A DNA stretch of 64,000 bases from NCBI RefSeq assembly GCF_006440735.1, contig NZ_VFUA01000009.1:1-64000 (forward strand). The letters are read 5' to 3'. Below the pieces are notes generated by a model that saw only the letters and a list, made by a program, of their open reading frames with translations, was not told the DNA's origin and ran no database searches. Position numbers and translations under genes: made by a program. Position 1 is the stretch's first letter. Each line of letters opens with the position of its first letter. Source of the stretch: Mesorhizobium sp. B2-7-1 (GTDB lineage: Bacteria; Pseudomonadota; Alphaproteobacteria; Rhizobiales; Rhizobiaceae). This document shows, one piece after another, positions 33,005 to 41,269 of this stretch.

Positions 33005-35216
33005 ACGCTCCGCCGGCAAAAGCGCCAGGGCGGTGCTGAAGATAGAAGACCTGCAGGTCTTCTATGGCGAAAGCCATGCGCTGCAGGGGATTTCGCTGAC
33101 GCTGGAGAGCGGCGTGCTTTCCGTGGTCGGCCGCAACGGCATGGGCAAGTCGACGCTGTGCAACACCATCGTCGGATTGAAACGCGCGCGCTCCGGCTCG
33201 ATCCGCTTCGACGGCCGCGAGATCACCGCGTTCGAGCCGCACGAGATCCACCGCCTCGGCATCGGCTATGTGCCGCAGGGGCGGCGCGTCTGGCCGAGCC
33301 TGACGGTCGATGAGCATCTGCGGCTTGCCGCCGGCAACCGGCGTGACGCCGCCTGGACGGTCGAGCGTGTCTACCAGACCTTTCCGCGCCTGGCGGACCG
33401 CCGCCACAATGGCGGATCGCAACTGTCGGGGGGTGAGCAGCAGATGCTCGCCATCTCGCGCGCGCTGCTCAGCGAGCCGAAGCTCCTGGTGATGGACGAG
33501 CCGACCGAGGGCCTGGCGCCGATCATCGTCGAGCAGGTCGAAAAGATGCTGGTCGACCTTGCCGCGGAAGGCGAGATGGCGGTGCTCGTCATCGAGCAGA
33601 ATATCGGGGTGGCGACCGCCGTCTCCAGCCAGGTCGCGATCATGGTCAATGGCCGGATCAACCGGCTGATGGACGCGGCCGCGCTCGCCGCCGACCGCGA
33701 CCTGCAGCAGCGGCTGCTCGGCGTCGGACGCCACGCCGAGGAAGCGCCGGTCACGCCAACGGAAGCGGCGCAGGCAAAGGAGCAACTGGCGGCCGTCTAT
33801 CGCGTCGACCGCGCGGCCGCCGGATCCGTCGAACCGGCGGGGGGCGATGGCGTCTACCGGCCCGTCACCCAATTGCCCAACCGCTGGAACGTGCCGGTCA
33901 CCGAACTGAGGCAGGCGGCCGTCGACAAGACCGCGCCCCAGGACGACCCGAGGAAGGTCTTCGCCATCCCCTTCGCGGAGCGCATCGGCAAAACCGTGCT
34001 GGTCGTCGGCACCTTCGACACCAAGGGCAAGGAATTGCGCTTCGTCGCCGATCGGCTGAAGTCGCTCGGGCTGCCTGTCCGCACCGTCGACCTGTCGACA
34101 TCGGGAAAGCCGTCGAGCGCGGACGTGCCCGCCATGCAGGTGGCCGGCATGCACATGCGCGGATCCTCGGCCGTGTTCACCGACGATCGCGGCGGATCGG
34201 TCAGCGCCATGGCGGAGGCTTTCGCGCGCTGGATCGAGCGCGAGCCGCGCATCGGCGGCGTCATCTCGGCGGGCGGCTCCGGCGGCACCACGCTGGCGAC
34301 ATCGGGCATGCGGGTCCTGCCTGTTGGCATCCCCAAGCTGATGGTGTCGACGGTGGCGGCGGGCGACGTCGCCAAATATGTCGGCGGCGCCGACATCATG
34401 ATGTTCCATTCGGTCGCCGACGTTCAGGGGCTGAACTCCATCACCGAGCAGGTGCTGTCTAACGCCGCCCACGCCATGGCCGGCATGGTCGCGCAATTGC
34501 CCAATGCGGAGGCGTGGGACGCCAGACGCAAGCTGGCGCGCCCTGCCCTGGGCATCACCATGTTCGGCGTCACCACGCCGGCGGTGCAAGCGGTGACGAA
34601 GCGGCTCGAAGCCGACTATGATTGCCTCGTCTTCCACGCCACCGGCATCGGCGGGCGCGCCATGGAGAATCTCGGCGATTCCCGGTTGCTGTCGGCCTTC
34701 CTCGACCTCACCACGACCGAAGTGGCCGACATGATCGTCGGCGGCGTCTTCCCGGCGACCGAGGATCGTTTCGGGGCGGCGATCCGCACAAGGCTGCCCT
34801 ATGTCGGTTCGGCCGGTGCGCTCGACATGGTCAATTTCGGCCCGCGCGAGACGGTGCCGGAGAAGTTCCGCGGCCGCAAATTCGTCATCCACAATCCCAA
34901 CGTCACGCTGATGCGCACCACCCGCGACGAGAACCGCGCCTTCGGCGAATGGATCGGCGGGCGGCTCAACGCCATGGACGGGCCGGTGCGCTTCCTGCTG
35001 CCCGAGGGCGGCGTTTCGCTGCTCGACGCGCCCGGCCAGCCCTTTCACGATCCGGAAGCCGACAACGCATTGTTCGAAGCGATCGAGAAGACCGTCCGGC
35101 GGACGCCGCAACGCCATGTCGAGCGGGTGCGCGCCAACATCAACGACACGCCTTTCATCGACGCGGTGATCAGCGCTTTCCACGCGATCGGCCCAAAGCT
35201 GCAGAGGCGGGCATGA
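32997..35216 (+). CDS. Fusion of LivF-type ABC ATPase with a Tm-1-like (UPF0261) domain
   Basis: A single 739-aa frame. Residues 1-240 are a complete LivF ATPase: Walker A GRNGMGKS at 45-52, signature LSGGEQQ at 143-149 and Walker B LLVMDEP at 163-169. A linker of about 90 residues follows. Residues from about 333 to 739 are a Tm-1-like/UPF0261 domain, starting TVLVVGTFDTKGKE, with the Gly-rich SAGGSGGTTLATSGM and HATGIGGRAMENL. The Tm-1 domain is named after a tomato virus-resistance protein and binds ATP; its bacterial role is unknown. No stop or frameshift separates the parts. The Tm-1-like partner TIM-barrel protein often found beside UPF0261 genes is not present here. Confidence 0.9.
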   Translation: MAERSAGKSARAVLKIEDLQVFYGESHALQGISLTLESGVLSVVGRNGMGKSTLCNTIVGLKRARSGSIRFDGREITAFEPHEIHRLGIGYVPQGRRVWPSLTVDEHLRLAAGNRRDAAWTVERVYQTFPRLADRRHNGGSQLSGGEQQMLAISRALLSEPKLLVMDEPTEGLAPIIVEQVEKMLVDLAAEGEMAVLVIEQNIGVATAVSSQVAIMVNGRINRLMDAAALAADRDLQQRLLGVGRHAEEAPVTPTEAAQAKEQLAAVYRVDRAAAGSVEPAGGDGVYRPVTQLPNRWNVPVTELRQAAVDKTAPQDDPRKVFAIPFAERIGKTVLVVGTFDTKGKELRFVADRLKSLGLPVRTVDLSTSGKPSSADVPAMQVAGMHMRGSSAVFTDDRGGSVSAMAEAFARWIEREPRIGGVISAGGSGGTTLATSGMRVLPVGIPKLMVSTVAAGDVAKYVGGADIMMFHSVADVQGLNSITEQVLSNAAHAMAGMVAQLPNAEAWDARRKLARPALGITMFGVTTPAVQAVTKRLEADYDCLVFHATGIGGRAMENLGDSRLLSAFLDLTTTEVADMIVGGVFPATEDRFGAAIRTRLPYVGSAGALDMVNFGPRETVPEKFRGRKFVIHNPNVTLMRTTRDENRAFGEWIGGRLNAMDGPVRFLLPEGGVSLLDAPGQPFHDPEADNALFEAIEKTVRRTPQRHVERVRANINDTPFIDAVISAFHAIGPKLQRRA

Positions 35217-35302
35217 ACAGTTGGACTTTACCGGACGGCGGACGGATCTTCGAAATAGGTGCCGGGCGCCTGGCACTGACCGGATTGTGTAGGGGAGAAT
35301 AA
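35213..35302 (+). CDS. Possible 29-aa coupled peptide
   Basis: An ATG overlaps the stop of the LivF-Tm-1 gene (ATGA), and the frame runs 29 codons (MNSWTLPDGG...) to a TAA lying 3 bases before the flotillin-like ATG. It may be a short translated coupling peptide, since AGGGGAGAA near its end is the ribosome binding site of the next gene. It could also be a chance frame. Confidence 0.3.
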   Translation: MNSWTLPDGGRIFEIGAGRLALTGLCRGE

Positions 35303-35305
35303 ATC

Positions 35306-37492
35306 ATGGACGCGCAGAGCTTTGGCGCCTTCCTGTTGTGGCTGATCGTTGCCGCGGTCGTCGTGGTGATCGCCGTCTACATCCTGCGATGGCTCTATCG
35401 CCGCTCGACCAAGGAGACGGCGTTCGTGCGCACCGGCTTCCTGGGGGAGAAGGTGGTGGTCAATGGCGGCGCCTTCGTCATCCCGGTGCTGCATGAGATC
35501 ACCCCGGTCAACATGGGTGTGCTGCGCATCGAGGTTCGCCGCGAGGACGCACTGGCGCTGATCACCAGGAACCGCATGCGCGTCGACCTCATCGCCGAGT
35601 TCTTCGTGCGCGTCGGCGCGAGCCACGAGTTCGTCGCCGCCGCGGCGCAGACACTCGGCCGCCGCACGCTGCAACCCGACAGCCTGCGCGAATTGCTGGA
35701 AGGCAAGTTCGCCGGCGCCATGCGCACCGTCGCCGCGCAGATGACGCTGGAGGAGATGCATGAGCTGCGCGGCGACTATGCCGACAAGGTCCAGGCGCTT
35801 GCTTCGGATTCGCTGGCCGCCAACGGGCTCGAGCTGGAAAGTGTCGCCATCGTCGACCTCGACCAGACCAGCCTCGAATATTTCGATCCGTCCAACGCCT
35901 TCGATGCCGAAGGCCTGACGCAGCTGACGGAGTCCATCGAGACCAGACGCCGCATGCGCAACGAGATCGAGCAGCGCACTCTCGTCGACATCCGCAACCA
36001 GAACCTCGACACGCAGCGCAAGGTGCTGGAGATCGAGCGCGACACCGAATATGCGCGCCTGGAGCAGGAGCGCGAAGTCGAGATCCGTCGCGCGGCGCAG
36101 CGCTCCGAGCTCGCCAGGGAGCGCGCCGTGCGCGACCAGGAGGCCGAACAGGCGCAGCTTTCCGCGCGCGAGGCGGTGGAGAAATCGCGTCTCGCCCAGG
36201 AGCGGAGCATCACAGAGGAACGCATCCGTAGCGAGGAGGACACGCAGCGCCGCGAGATCGCGCGCCGCCGCGCGCTCGACGAGGCCGAGATGAAGATGCG
36301 CGAATTGACCGAGCGCGAGCAGATCGCGCTCGGACTCTCGCTGGAGAAGGCGCGGATCGAACGCGAAGGCGCGCAGAGCGGGCTTGAGATCGAACGCAAG
36401 AAGTCGCTCGAGATCGCCGAACTCGAACGCCAGATCGCGCTGGCCGAAAAGGCGCTTGAAGTGACCAGGGCGGAGGCGGAGAAGCGCCGCGCCGAGATCG
36501 TCGAGAACCAGGCGACCGAGACCGCCAGGATCGAGCAGGAACGCGCCGTCGACGAGGTGCGGATCGACAGGGAGCGCCATCTCGAAGCCTTGCAGATCGC
36601 CAAGCGCCAGGCCTTCGAGGAAGCCGAAATCTCGGCCGGCGAAGAGGTCGAGCGGGCCCGCATCACCACCGAGCGCGGCATCGAGGAGGCTCGTCTCATC
36701 AAGGAGCGAGACATTCGCCAGCTCGGCGTCGACCGCGACCAGAAGATCGAGATCGCTGAAATCCAGAAGGCCATCGACATCGCCAAGAAGACGCAGGAAC
36801 GCTCTTCCGCCATCGCCGCTTCGGAAGCCGTTCGCGCCAAGGCGATCCAGGCCGAGGAACAGGCCCTGACCGCCCGCGAGCGCGAGATTGCCGAGCGCCG
36901 CAAGCTGACCGACCTGATCGCCGCTAGCCGAGAGGCGGAGCGCGAGGCCCTTCGCGTCACGGCCGCCGCCGAGGCCGAGATGAAGGCCGCAAAGAGCCTG
37001 GCGGAGGCGCAGAAGATCGCGGCCGTCGCCGCCGCGGAAGCGGAAAAGATCCACGCCCTTGCCGCGGCCCAACGCTACGAGGTCGACGCGACCGGCCACC
37101 GGCAGATCAACGAAGCGGAAAACCTCCTCTCCAGCGAGGCGCGCGCCGGGCGCCTGCGCGGCAAATTGCTCGACCACATGGAAGGCATCATCCGCGAGAG
37201 CGTCAAGCCGATGGAGAAGATCGACGGCATCAAGATCCTGCATGTCGACGGCATCAATGGTGGGTCGGGCGGCAACCGCAACGTCACCGACGAGGTGATC
37301 GATTCGGCGCTGCGTTACCGGGTGCAGGCGCCGATGATCGACAATTTGATGAAGGAGATCGGCATCGAGGGCGGTTCGCTCGGACGGATGACCGACGTGC
37401 TGCGCGACGCCAAGGACATTTCGAACCTCGCCCGCGACAAGAAGGGCAAGGGCAAGGCCGCCAAGGACGACGATGACGACCGCGACCATTGA
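35306..37492 (+). CDS. Flotillin-like (SPFH) protein with a very long coiled coil
   Basis: A 728-aa membrane protein. An N-terminal helix (about 9-28, FLLWLIVAAVVVVIAVYIL) is followed by an SPFH domain (about 40-215; VVNGGAFVIPVLHEITPVNM, MRVDLIAEFFVRV). A heptad-like Glu/Arg/Ala-rich coiled coil spans about 215-620, followed by a C-terminal part with VDGINGGSG and a Lys/Asp-rich end. This is the YqiK/flotillin type, which forms membrane scaffolds, but longer than most. It has no neighbouring NfeD gene. It starts just after the LivF-Tm-1 gene and is co-directional, so it probably belongs to the same operon. Confidence 0.9.
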   Translation: MDAQSFGAFLLWLIVAAVVVVIAVYILRWLYRRSTKETAFVRTGFLGEKVVVNGGAFVIPVLHEITPVNMGVLRIEVRREDALALITRNRMRVDLIAEFFVRVGASHEFVAAAAQTLGRRTLQPDSLRELLEGKFAGAMRTVAAQMTLEEMHELRGDYADKVQALASDSLAANGLELESVAIVDLDQTSLEYFDPSNAFDAEGLTQLTESIETRRRMRNEIEQRTLVDIRNQNLDTQRKVLEIERDTEYARLEQEREVEIRRAAQRSELARERAVRDQEAEQAQLSAREAVEKSRLAQERSITEERIRSEEDTQRREIARRRALDEAEMKMRELTEREQIALGLSLEKARIEREGAQSGLEIERKKSLEIAELERQIALAEKALEVTRAEAEKRRAEIVENQATETARIEQERAVDEVRIDRERHLEALQIAKRQAFEEAEISAGEEVERARITTERGIEEARLIKERDIRQLGVDRDQKIEIAEIQKAIDIAKKTQERSSAIAASEAVRAKAIQAEEQALTAREREIAERRKLTDLIAASREAEREALRVTAAAEAEMKAAKSLAEAQKIAAVAAAEAEKIHALAAAQRYEVDATGHRQINEAENLLSSEARAGRLRGKLLDHMEGIIRESVKPMEKIDGIKILHVDGINGGSGGNRNVTDEVIDSALRYRVQAPMIDNLMKEIGIEGGSLGRMTDVLRDAKDISNLARDKKGKGKAAKDDDDDRDH

Positions 37493-37555
37493 CCAGGCGT
37501 CGCCAAGCTCGTTCCACGAGGATAATCGGCTTTGCCGTGTCGGCGGTCGCCCGGC

Positions 37556-37993
37556 ATGACCAAGGTCTATGTCTCCTCAGTCATCCCGGCCCCGGCCGCG
37601 GACGTCTGGAAAATCGTGCGCGACTTCAATGGCTTGCCGGGCTGGGCGCCTTTCGTGGCCGAAAGCCGCATCGAGCAGAACGCGCATGCCGACCGGATCG
37701 GCTGCATCCGCAGTTTCACGCTCAAGGACGGCGGACGCATCCGTGAAAAACTGCTGGCGCTGTCGGACTACGACCTCTCCTGCAGCTATGCGATCCTGGA
37801 GAGCCCGATGCAGGTGGAAAACTATGTCGCCACTCTGTCGCTGACGCCGATAACCGACGGCAATTTGACGCTGGCCGAATGGCAGGCCGAATTCGATTGC
37901 GCCCCCGGGCGTGAGGCGGCGCTGACGCAGCAGATCGGCAGCGGCGTGTTCCAGGCCGCGCTGACGGCGCTGAAGCAGCGCTTCGGACGCTGA
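37556..37993 (+). CDS. SRPBCC-family protein (polyketide cyclase/START-like)
   Basis: A 145-aa single-domain START-like protein: VSSVIPAPAADVWKIVRDFNGLPGWAPF, then REKLLALSDYDLSCSY and ITDGNLTLAEWQAEFD. These hydrophobic-cavity proteins bind or convert aromatic and lipid-like molecules. It is clearly related to the N-terminal domain of the next gene and is likely a tandem duplicate. It starts at the ATG at 37556, after the flotillin-like gene. Function of this copy unknown. Confidence 0.85.
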   Translation: MTKVYVSSVIPAPAADVWKIVRDFNGLPGWAPFVAESRIEQNAHADRIGCIRSFTLKDGGRIREKLLALSDYDLSCSYAILESPMQVENYVATLSLTPITDGNLTLAEWQAEFDCAPGREAALTQQIGSGVFQAALTALKQRFGR

Positions 37994-38003
37994 CCCGCCG
38001 CGA

Positions 38004-39533
38004 ATGGTCCAGGTTCGCCAGAGCACCATCATCGATGCCCCGATCGAGGAGGTCTGGGCGATCCTGCGCGACTTCAACGGCCACGACCGCTGGCACCCGG
38101 CCATCGCGTCGAGCGAGATCGACGGCGGCGAGCCGGCCGACGCGGTTGGCGCCGTGCGCCATTTCCGGCTGGCCGACGGCGGCGAGTTGCGCGAGCAGCT
38201 TCTGGCGCTCTCCGACAAGGATCGCCGGCTGAGCTACTGCCTGCTCGAGGCGCCGCTGCCGTTGATGGGCTATGTCGCATCGATACGGCTGAAGCCGGTG
38301 ACCGACGGCAACGCCACCTTCTGGGAATGGCGCTCTGAATTCGATCCACCGGCGCATCGCCGCGACGAACTGGTGAAGCTGGTCGCCGAAGACATCTATC
38401 GCGCCGGCTTTGCCGCGATCCGCAATCTCCTCGCACGCCGCGACGCCGCCATGCCGGCCGAGGCAAGGCCGGCCATCATGCCGTCGAGGCCGACAGGCGC
38501 CGCATCCCGTTCGATCCCCGCGCCGGCGATCCTCGCACCGTCCCTCGACACGCGAGAAACGACGCGCGCGATTCTTGTCGAGCGCTATGGCGGACCGGAA
38601 GTGCTGGAACTGAAGGAAATCGCATTGCCGCCGCCTGCGCCCAGCGAGGTGCGGGTCCGCCACACGGCGATCGGCGTCAACTTCATCGACGTCTATTGCC
38701 GCACCGGCTTCTTCGATCTGCTGCGGCTGCCCGGCGTTCCAGGCATGGAGGCGGCAGGTGTCATCGAGGCGGTTGGTTCGGCGATCTCCGGCCTGTCGAT
38801 CGGCGATCGCGTGGCCTATGCCTGCCCGCCGGTCGGCGCCTATGCCGAGCGCCGCAACATGGCGCCCGATCTGTTGGTGCGCCTGTCGGACGACATATCG
38901 GACGAAACCGCCGCCGCGAGCCTGCTCAAGGGCGTGGCGGCCAGTTTTCTCCTGCACGACGTCCATGCCGTCAGACCGGGTGAAGTCGTGCTCATCCACG
39001 CCGCCGCCGGAGGCATCGGCCAGTTGCTGGTGCAATGGGCACGACATCTCGGCGCAACTGTGATCGCAACCGTGTCGAGCGACGACAAGGCGCGCATCGT
39101 CGAAGGTCTCGGCGCGCATCGCGTCATCGTCTATTCGCGCGAGGATTTCGCGGAGGCGGTCATGCGGCTCACAAACGGCGCCGGCACGGATGTCGTCTAT
39201 GATGCCGTCGGCGCCGACACGTTCGGCGGCTCGCTCGCCGCGCTCGCCGTGCGCGGACATCTCGTCAGCTTCGGCCAGGCATCGGGACCGATCGGCAACT
39301 GGGACGTCGGCCGTTTCGCCTCCAAGTCCATCACCGTTTCGCGGCCCAATTACGGGCACTATACCGACGCGCCCGAGAAGCTCGCGCCGCACGTCGACCG
39401 CTTTTTTGCGGCATTGCGCCAGCGCGCCGTCAGGGTCGGGCAGCCTGCGTCCTACGATCTGGCCCAGGCCGCGGACGCCCATCGGGACCTGGAAGCCCGC
39501 AGGACCAGCGGAGCACTCGTCCTGTTGCCGTAG
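38004..39533 (+). CDS. Fusion of SRPBCC domain with quinone oxidoreductase-like dehydrogenase
   Basis: One 509-aa frame. Residues 1-150 are an SRPBCC domain similar to the gene just upstream (RDFNGHDRWHP, REQLLALSDKD, VTDGNATFWEWRSEFD). A Pro/Ala-rich linker runs to about 185. Residues 186-509 are an MDR-type NADPH:quinone reductase: ILVERYGGPEVLELKEI, IGVNFIDVYCRTGFF, HAAAGGIGQLLVQWAR (dinucleotide site) and NYGHYTDAPEKL. No zinc-binding ADH motif is present. The fusion couples a ligand-binding cavity with an NAD(P)H-dependent reductase, perhaps for the same substrate. The start at 38004 is 10 bases after the previous stop. Confidence 0.9.
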   Translation: MVQVRQSTIIDAPIEEVWAILRDFNGHDRWHPAIASSEIDGGEPADAVGAVRHFRLADGGELREQLLALSDKDRRLSYCLLEAPLPLMGYVASIRLKPVTDGNATFWEWRSEFDPPAHRRDELVKLVAEDIYRAGFAAIRNLLARRDAAMPAEARPAIMPSRPTGAASRSIPAPAILAPSLDTRETTRAILVERYGGPEVLELKEIALPPPAPSEVRVRHTAIGVNFIDVYCRTGFFDLLRLPGVPGMEAAGVIEAVGSAISGLSIGDRVAYACPPVGAYAERRNMAPDLLVRLSDDISDETAAASLLKGVAASFLLHDVHAVRPGEVVLIHAAAGGIGQLLVQWARHLGATVIATVSSDDKARIVEGLGAHRVIVYSREDFAEAVMRLTNGAGTDVVYDAVGADTFGGSLAALAVRGHLVSFGQASGPIGNWDVGRFASKSITVSRPNYGHYTDAPEKLAPHVDRFFAALRQRAVRVGQPASYDLAQAADAHRDLEARRTSGALVLLP

Positions 39534-39541
39534 CCAGCCGG

Positions 39542-40429
39542 TCAGAGCGATGAGAAGCTGTTGACGCCGGTGCGCATCGGGTTTTCCGACTTCCACTTTT
39601 CGAGCGGGTTCTCCGCTTTCCATTCGGCGGCATAAGCGCCGAGCGTGGTGAAATGCACGCCCGCGCAGGCCTTCATGCGCTGGATCAGCCGGTCGAGCAT
39701 CATGATGCGGTGGCCGCGGCCAATGAATTCGGGATGCATGGTGAGCGTGTAGATGCCGCCCTTGCAGTTCTGAAGCGCATACTGGAAGTCATCCCACCAG
39801 ATTTCCTCGATGTCGCGCGGATTCGAATAGCCCTGGTTCCAGCCGGCGACGACCTCGAAGGCCGGGTAGTCGTCCAGCCCCCAGGTCACGGGAAGCTCGA
39901 CGATATCGGTCGCAGGGCCGAATTTGTAGGGCTCGTCCAGGCCCCACTTGTCGTGCTTGCGCAGATAGTAGGGATAAAAATCATGCGCCATGCAGCTCGA
40001 ATCGTAGAGGAAGCCGAACTCTTCCAGGAGCTCAACTGTGTTCTCGCTGAAATCCCAGGCGGGAGAACGATAGCCGGCCGGGCTGATGTCGAGCTTTCGG
40101 TAGGCGGCGAGGCCATTCTCGATGATGCGGCGCTCATCGTCCCTGCCGAACTTAGCTGGGTTCTCATGCACCCAGCCGTGATGGCCGAATTCGTGGCCGT
40201 CGTCGCGGATCGCCCGGACGAGATCCGGGAAAGCCAGGATGTTGTGGCCGGGAATGCAGAAGGTTCCGGGAATGTCGTGCTTTTTCAGGAGCGAAAGCAC
40301 GCGTGGCGTCGCCACGACCGTGAACTCGCCGCGCGACACCATGGAGGGATTGCGGCTTTCCATGGTCCCGATCCATGCCGAAGGACCGTCGACGTCAAAA
40401 GTGAGGGCCACCGAGAGATCGTGTTTCAT
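39542..40429 (-). CDS. Polysaccharide deacetylase family protein, PgdA/cyclic-imidase type
   Basis: A 295-aa cytosolic NodB-fold protein. LTFDVDGPSAW carries catalytic Asp residues, GHEFGHHGWVHEN the metal His residues and YRSPAWDFSENTVELLEEFGF the family core. It is closest in type to Helicobacter PgdA and bacterial cyclic-imide hydrolases rather than NodB, because it lacks a signal peptide and has the long ENPAKFGRDDERR... segment and the MHPEFIGRGHR end. It may therefore hydrolyse a ring amide instead of N-acetylated sugars. The frame starts at the ATG at 40429; the in-frame extension to 40507 is rejected. It converges on the SRPBCC-quinone reductase gene and diverges from two SDR genes. 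Confidence 0.85.
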   Translation of the reverse strand: MKHDLSVALTFDVDGPSAWIGTMESRNPSMVSRGEFTVVATPRVLSLLKKHDIPGTFCIPGHNILAFPDLVRAIRDDGHEFGHHGWVHENPAKFGRDDERRIIENGLAAYRKLDISPAGYRSPAWDFSENTVELLEEFGFLYDSSCMAHDFYPYYLRKHDKWGLDEPYKFGPATDIVELPVTWGLDDYPAFEVVAGWNQGYSNPRDIEEIWWDDFQYALQNCKGGIYTLTMHPEFIGRGHRIMMLDRLIQRMKACAGVHFTTLGAYAAEWKAENPLEKWKSENPMRTGVNSFSSL

Positions 40430-40456
40430 GACTTCTGCTGCTCCCGGACAGAAATG

Positions 40457-40507
40457 TTGAATTTTTGATATTTTGATGCAAGCTATGGGAATATGTAAAA
40501 AATTCAA
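40457..40507. promoter_or_regulatory. Candidate regulator site in the deacetylase/SDR divergent region
   Basis: TTGAATTTTT (40457-40466) and AAAAAATTCAA (40497-40507) form a widely spaced inverted repeat in an AT-rich stretch unlike its surroundings. It lies between divergent deacetylase and SDR genes and could bind the RpiR regulator encoded downstream at 41997. Weak. Confidence 0.35.
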
Positions 40508-40531
40508 GACTGCTTTTCGAGGAGTTCCGAA

Positions 40532-41269
40532 ATGCGATTCAAAGGCAAGCGCGCCGTCGTCACCGGCGCGGCGAGCGGGTTAGGTCTGGCCACGGCGCAG
40601 AGGCTTCGCGCCGAGGGCGCCGACGTGCTCTCAGTCGATCGCAACGCCGATCTGGTCGACGCCATGGCCACGCCTAGGCTGCTGATCGACATCGCTTCGA
40701 AGGAAGCGCCGGAAGCGATCATGCGGACAGCGATGGACACGCTCGGCGGCATCGACTTCCTCGTCAACAATGCCGGCCTTGGCCGTCTCATCACGCTCGA
40801 GGAGAGCGACGACGACTATATCGACGACACCATGGCCATCAATCTGCGCGCCACGATCCGCCTCACGCGCGAGGCGCTACGCGTGATCAGCCGGCCGGGC
40901 GGCTCGATCGTCAACATCGCGTCGATCTTCGGCGAGGTTGGCTTCCCGCGCTCGGTGATCTACGGCACGACCAAGGGCGCGATCGCGCAGTTCACCCGCA
41001 ACGTTGCGGCGGACGTCACCCAGCACGGCATCCGCGTCAATGCGATCGCGCCGGGGCTCATCGAAACGCCGAGCAATCGCGAATTCGTCCACAACGACCC
41101 CTGGTACAAGCGCAACATGATCGACACCATCCCGGCCCGCCGCAGCGGCCAGCCGCCGGAAATCGCTTCGGTCGTCGCCTTTCTCTGCTCGGACGATGCG
41201 TCCTATGTCAGCGGCCAGGTGCTGGCCGTCGACGGCGGCTGGCTCGGCACGCGCGGGGTTTACGCATGA
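40532..41269 (+). CDS. SDR-family oxidoreductase
   Basis: A 245-aa classical short-chain dehydrogenase. The NAD(P) site is VVTGAASGLGLATAQRL, the NNAG motif VNNAGLGRL, the active site Ser in IVNIASIFGE and YxxxK in YGTTKGAIAQF. PGLIETPSN and VDGGW end the family core. The start has GAGGAGTTCCGAA ahead. Overlaps the next SDR gene by ATGA. The substrate is unknown. Confidence 0.9.
   Translation: MRFKGKRAVVTGAASGLGLATAQRLRAEGADVLSVDRNADLVDAMATPRLLIDIASKEAPEAIMRTAMDTLGGIDFLVNNAGLGRLITLEESDDDYIDDTMAINLRATIRLTREALRVISRPGGSIVNIASIFGEVGFPRSVIYGTTKGAIAQFTRNVAADVTQHGIRVNAIAPGLIETPSNREFVHNDPWYKRNMIDTIPARRSGQPPEIASVVAFLCSDDASYVSGQVLAVDGGWLGTRGVYA

Noticed and set aside
32997..35216. ATPase and Tm-1-like parts as two genes joined by an assembly error
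   Set aside because: The linker reads through in frame with normal codon use for about 90 residues, and the LivF part ends where LivF normally does; a fusion is the simplest reading.
39542..40429. NodB chitooligosaccharide deacetylase (nodulation gene)
   Set aside because: Sequence lies closer to the PgdA/cyclic-imidase group, and no other nod genes or nod box are in the window.
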